A DNA stretch of 64,000 nucleotides from Roseimaritima ulvae (GTDB lineage: Bacteria; Planctomycetota; Planctomycetia; Pirellulales; Pirellulaceae): the NCBI RefSeq assembly GCF_008065135.1, contig NZ_CP042914.1, forward strand, positions 2,170,001 to 2,234,000. Direction: 5' to 3'. The notes under the pieces are model-generated. The model did not search any database. It was not told the origin of the DNA and saw nothing but the letters and a program-made list of their open reading frames with translations. Numbering within the stretch: position 1 is the first letter of the stretch; each line of letters opens with the position of its first letter. Made by a program: the position numbers and the translations under genes. Shown here in pieces: positions 60,650 through 64,000 of the stretch.

Positions 60650-61915
60650 CTAGTCCTTCTTTCCCGTCACCAATTTGGCACCGACCTCAAGATCGCCCTC
60701 GGCCATTTCGGTGTATTTGTTCTCGGTCAGTCCCGTGGTGACTTTGACGGCCCTCAAAAATTCGCCTTCCACGATCCACACGTGGCGTTGATTCTTTTTC
60801 TTTTGGGCTTCGGCTTTCTCGGCCGCTGTCTGGTTGGCGTTCTCGTCTTTTTCTTCATCCGTCTTTGGCTTTGACTTCCAAATCGATCCGTCGACCAAGG
60901 CGCGATCTTGCTCACGGACCAGCTTCACATCCGGAGGGAAGAACCGCAGTGCCGCGTTGGGAATTTTGGGGACGTCTTCGGTCGAGTCCACTTCAAACGA
61001 AATACTTGTGGTCATCCCAGGCAACAGTTTCATGTCTGGGTTGCTGGCGGCAATGATCACCGGATAGGTGACCACGCTCTGGTTCGCCACGCTGCTGACG
61101 CGAATTTGCTCGATCTGGCCTTCAAACACCTCATCAGGATGCGCATCGACCGTAAAGGTGACGGGACGGTTCTCTCGCTTAGCTTCTTGAATCAACCCGA
61201 TGTCGGCTTCGTCGACCGAGGCAAAGACATGCACTTTCTCTCGCAAGTCCGGTGCGATCACAAACAGCTCGGGTGTTTGGAACTGGGCGGCTAGCGTTTG
61301 GCCAGGGTTGATCAGCCGGTTGATCACCATCCCGTCGACCGGGGCGGTGACTTCGCAGTAATTCAAGTTCGCCTGCGAAGTTTCCAGCGAAGCTTGGGCC
61401 TGCAGGATCGATGACTCGGCGAGCTTGCGTTGGGCTTGCAGCGCCTTGACTTCCGACACCAACGCATCCATCTCACGATCCGAGATGTAGTCTTCGTTGG
61501 CACCGCGAAGACGCTTGCCCCGCGTGTAGTTGTTCAGCGCCTGCTGCAACTGGGCTTCGACGCGTTCCAGTTCGGCCATTCGTGTTGCCAGCGTGGCTTC
61601 GTCCCGGTCCACATTGGCTTTGAATAACCGCGGGTCCACACGGGCCAGGACGTCGCCTTTCTTAACATGGTCGTTGAAGTCCACGTTCAACTCAACGATG
61701 GGGCCCGACACGAACGAACCGATCGACACCGACAGGACGGGCTCGATCGTACCTGTGGAATTGACGTAGCGAGTAATATCGCCCGACAGGACCTCGGCCG
61801 TTTCCCAGGTGACTTTGTTTCGCTGCTTCCAATAGTTCAGCGCAGGCTGGTAGCTAACAACCCCCGTGGCACCGAACAACAACATTGCGATCAGCAGTCT
61901 AAAAATCGTTTTCAT
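60650..61915 (-). CDS. MacA/HlyD-type periplasmic adaptor
   Basis: A 421-residue membrane-fusion protein from the ATG at 61915, with AAGGAGGT 12 bp upstream. N-terminal anchor helix (FRLLIAMLLFGATGVVSY), lipoyl half-motifs (SIGSFVSGPIVELNVDFNDH, VKKGDVLARVD), an alpha-hairpin of coiled coil (about 85-190), the second lipoyl half (APVDGMVINRLINPGQTL) and beta-barrel domains. A Lys/Glu-rich insert near the C-terminus (KPKTDEEKDENANQTAAEKA) is unusual for MacA. It starts the efflux operon and links the permease to TolC. Confidence 0.93.
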   Translation of the reverse strand: MKTIFRLLIAMLLFGATGVVSYQPALNYWKQRNKVTWETAEVLSGDITRYVNSTGTIEPVLSVSIGSFVSGPIVELNVDFNDHVKKGDVLARVDPRLFKANVDRDEATLATRMAELERVEAQLQQALNNYTRGKRLRGANEDYISDREMDALVSEVKALQAQRKLAESSILQAQASLETSQANLNYCEVTAPVDGMVINRLINPGQTLAAQFQTPELFVIAPDLREKVHVFASVDEADIGLIQEAKRENRPVTFTVDAHPDEVFEGQIEQIRVSSVANQSVVTYPVIIAASNPDMKLLPGMTTSISFEVDSTEDVPKIPNAALRFFPPDVKLVREQDRALVDGSIWKSKPKTDEEKDENANQTAAEKAEAQKKKNQRHVWIVEGEFLRAVKVTTGLTENKYTEMAEGDLEVGAKLVTGKKD

Positions 61916-61927
61916 CCCCCAACACGT

Positions 61928-61935
61928 ACCTCCTT
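61928..61935 (-). promoter_or_regulatory. Strong Shine-Dalgarno AAGGAGGT for the adaptor gene
   Basis: A near-perfect ribosome-binding site, notable because most genes here lack one. The 12-bp spacing to the ATG at 61915 is long, but there is no other in-frame start between. It excludes the frame-extended start at 61963. Confidence 0.6.
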
Positions 61936-62241
61936 CCCTGCTGTTTCTTTGACAGCTCTCCACCTGCCAATCATAGCTAAATTCGCCAAAGCCCGCGTCG
62001 ACGTCCTGTATCAGATCGTATCGCGCGTGTCCGTTCTAACGGTGTGGAGACGAGCGTTTGCAATAAATATCACCACCAATACTCGGTTGGCATGACGTTT
62101 CCCAGAGACCGTTACAATCGCTTACAATCCAATACGAATTTCCCGTATTCATCGGGGCCGCCAACAACGTTCAATGGTGCATGAATCCGCGGCAGCTCGG
62201 TCGCCTCGGGACGTTGCCAACTCAAAATGGGAATCTGTTGA
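61936..62241. other. Divergent intergenic region with one dyad
   Basis: Between the efflux operon and the redoxin-fusion gene. GTTACAATCGCTTACAATCC (62111-62130) holds a direct repeat of TTACAATC. AATACG-AATTTCC-CGTATT (62131-62149) is a perfect 6-bp dyad. They are about 100 bp before the redoxin gene. No known regulator family is recognised. Confidence 0.5.
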
Positions 62242-63978
62242 ATGTGGAAATCGGGATTGTTGTCCGCCTTGGCCATCATAGCCTGCACGCCGTGTTGGTC
62301 TGCTGAACCGATGCATCGTAGCCGTATTGGGGATCATGTCGAATCCTTCACGCTGGATAACTGCTACGGCAAATCTGTTTCCCTGGATGATTTCTCAAAG
62401 GCGAAGGCGATCGCGATCGTTTTTTTGGGCACCGAATGCCCGCTGGCGAAACTCTACGGTCCGCGGTTGACGGCGATACAGGAGCAGTACGCCGATCGTG
62501 GTGTGCAGATCATTGGAATCAACTCCAACACGCAGGATAGTCTCACCGAGTTGGCAGCCTACGTGCATCGTCACGAGATCGGCTTTCCGATGCTCAAAGA
62601 CCCCGGAAATCGTGTCGCCGATGCGTTGGCGGCTGAACGCACACCGGAAGTCTTTTTGATCGATCATGAACGCGTGGTCCGGTATCACGGTCGGATCGAC
62701 GATCAGTACGGCGTGGGGTACTCTAAGGAACGCGATGCGAAGCCGGAACTGACGATCGCGTTGGATGCTTTACTTGCGGGCAAGCAAATTGAACAGCCGG
62801 AGACTGAAGCGGTGGGCTGTCATATAGGTCGAGTGAAGCAGACGGTGCCGACCGGGAATGTCACGTTTACCAAAGACATCGCTCCGATCCTGAATGACAA
62901 GTGCGTCAACTGCCATCGCAAGGGCGAGATCGCTCCGTTCACGCTGACCAGCTACGAAGATGTGTTGGGTTGGGAAGACACGATCCTCGAGGTTATCGCC
63001 GACAATCGGATGCCGCCTTGGTATGCCGACCCGGCGCATGGAAAGTTCGCCAATGACGCGCGACTCAGTGCCCGGCAGCGTCAGTTGATCTCCACCTGGG
63101 TAGACAATGGCATGCCGGAGGGCGATCCCAACGACCTACCGGCAGCGCCGCAATTTGCTGAAGGCTGGCAGATTCAGCAACCAGACCAGGTGATCACGAT
63201 GCGTGACAAACCCTTTTCCGTCCCCGCGGAAGGAGTGCTGGACTATCAGCGTTTCGTCGTGGATCCGCAGTGGCAGGAAGATCAATACATCGTGTCCTCG
63301 GAAGCTCGGCCCGACAAACGCGACGTAGTGCATCACATCTTGGTATACGTGATCCCGCCCGGCAAGAGTCGGCGTGACCTCCGCCAGACGTTGGCTGGCT
63401 ATGCGCCAGGAAGTCCGCCACTGCAGCTCGAAGACGGAATCGCGATCGAGGTGAAAGCGGGGAGCAAGCTGTTGTTTGAGATGCACTACACGCCCAATGG
63501 AACGGCCACGGAAGACCTGAGTTGCGTTGGTTTTCGTTTTGCAAAAAAAGCAGACGTTCGCAAGCGACTGGGAGGTCGACTGGCAGCCAATACCAAATTT
63601 GAGATTCCCGCCGGCGCCGCAAACCACACGGTCAAGGCGACGTATGTGGCACGCCAGGACGAGAATCTGCTCAGTATGTCGCCACACATGCATCTGCGTG
63701 GCAAATCGTTCCGCTACGACGTTCGTTTTCCGGACGGACGTGAGGACACTCTGCTGAATGTTCCCAACTACGACTTCAACTGGCAACTGAAATACATCCT
63801 CGACGAGCCCCTGACGTTGCCCAAGGGGACGCAAATTGAATGCACCGCCGTTTTTGATAACAGCGAGTACAATCTGACCAATCCGGATCCGTCCCAACCG
63901 GTACGTTGGGGCGACCAGAGTTTCGAGGAAATGATGATCGGATTCATGGACACCGTACCAGTGAAGGACGAATTTTAG
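62242..63978 (+). CDS. Redoxin - cytochrome c - copper monooxygenase-like fusion protein
   Basis: A 578-residue exported protein (signal SALAIIACTPCWSAEP). Residues 25-190 are a redoxin/AhpC-TSA-like domain with a single active Cys66 (FLGTECPLAKLY). Residues about 210-300 are a cytochrome-like domain with CVNCH (221-225). The rest resembles peptidylglycine/dopamine monooxygenases: H364-H365 (VVHHILVYV), H415 (EMHYTPNG), H482-x-H484 (PHMHLRG) and M564/M565 (EEMMIGF), matching CuH and CuM ligands in order. An envelope redox enzyme is inferred; the substrate is unknown. Such fusions occur in planctomycetes and acidobacteria. Confidence 0.9.
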   Translation: MWKSGLLSALAIIACTPCWSAEPMHRSRIGDHVESFTLDNCYGKSVSLDDFSKAKAIAIVFLGTECPLAKLYGPRLTAIQEQYADRGVQIIGINSNTQDSLTELAAYVHRHEIGFPMLKDPGNRVADALAAERTPEVFLIDHERVVRYHGRIDDQYGVGYSKERDAKPELTIALDALLAGKQIEQPETEAVGCHIGRVKQTVPTGNVTFTKDIAPILNDKCVNCHRKGEIAPFTLTSYEDVLGWEDTILEVIADNRMPPWYADPAHGKFANDARLSARQRQLISTWVDNGMPEGDPNDLPAAPQFAEGWQIQQPDQVITMRDKPFSVPAEGVLDYQRFVVDPQWQEDQYIVSSEARPDKRDVVHHILVYVIPPGKSRRDLRQTLAGYAPGSPPLQLEDGIAIEVKAGSKLLFEMHYTPNGTATEDLSCVGFRFAKKADVRKRLGGRLAANTKFEIPAGAANHTVKATYVARQDENLLSMSPHMHLRGKSFRYDVRFPDGREDTLLNVPNYDFNWQLKYILDEPLTLPKGTQIECTAVFDNSEYNLTNPDPSQPVRWGDQSFEEMMIGFMDTVPVKDEF

Positions 63979-64000
63979 TGAACAATCACAAGCAGAGTGC
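63978..64000 (+). other. Possible start of a further gene at the window edge
   Basis: A GTG overlapping the TAG stop (TAGTGAACAATCAC) opens a frame beginning VNNHKQS. Only 23 bp are visible, so it could be chance. Confidence 0.2.

Overview
The window looks like a chromosomal segment of a planctomycete, most likely Pirellulaceae (Rhodopirellula-like). The markers are paired 'planctomycete cytochrome C'/DUF1549/DUF1553 and DUF1501 genes, a DUF1080 lipase-like protein, Hanks-type kinases with planctomycete N-terminal regions, a kinase-linked sigma factor, a redoxin/cytochrome/copper-monooxygenase fusion and a high-GC coding style with few Shine-Dalgarno sites. The assignment rests on family content only. 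I see no rRNA, tRNA, CRISPR array, prophage or transposase gene.

Layout. 1-7683: two divergent PSCyt-DUF1501 pairs, the left one running off the window. 7946-11200: a LolD/MacB-type ABC exporter. 11440-18059: PPi-type phosphofructokinase, ArgJ, a membrane Ser/Thr kinase divergent from a sigma factor, and a small unknown protein. 18246-21013 (minus): ion transporter, universal stress protein and thioesterase with overlapping ends. 21134-24257 (minus): an EF-G-like GTPase followed after 4 bp by a deoxyhypusine-synthase-like enzyme. 24357-36486: mixed housekeeping genes (PQQ propeller, acetyltransferase, ExoIII, DUF1080, Pgi, Rho, CoaE, L21, a second kinase, an FG-GAP protein, an atypical SDR). 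36598-37421: two small poorly known genes. 37521-38760: seven exact 175-bp tandem repeats with a 525-bp higher-order pattern.

38787-47430 (minus) is an apparent arsenic/phosphate unit: TVP38-like membrane protein, MerA-like flavoprotein, ArsM, ArsS, then PstS-PstC-PstA-PstB. The likely logic is high-affinity phosphate (and inadvertent arsenate) import next to conversion of arsenic to methylated and arsenosugar forms. 47857-55158 (minus) is a Tad/Flp pilus assembly operon (TadZ-like, TadA, TadB, TadC, two TadE-like, TadG-like), divergent from a LuxR-type regulator whose receiver lacks the phospho-acceptor Asp. 56523-61915 (minus) is a MacA-MacB-TolC-type efflux operon. 62242-63978 is a redoxin-cytochrome-copper monooxygenase fusion.

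The most unusual feature is genome-scale rather than a gene. Almost every intergenic gap carries short elements that start with GTAG and contain a hairpin with an invariant GCCA loop and a stem that changes by compensatory substitution (AACTC/GAGTT, AAGTC/GACTT, ACGCTC/GAGCGT, ACCGTC/GACGGT, GATCTC/GAGATC). They are usually arranged head to head, ending in CTAC, like REP/BIME elements. In six genes the stop codon TAG is the TAG of the element. The 175-bp array and a 237-bp element at 47584 share a second type of terminal inverted repeat.
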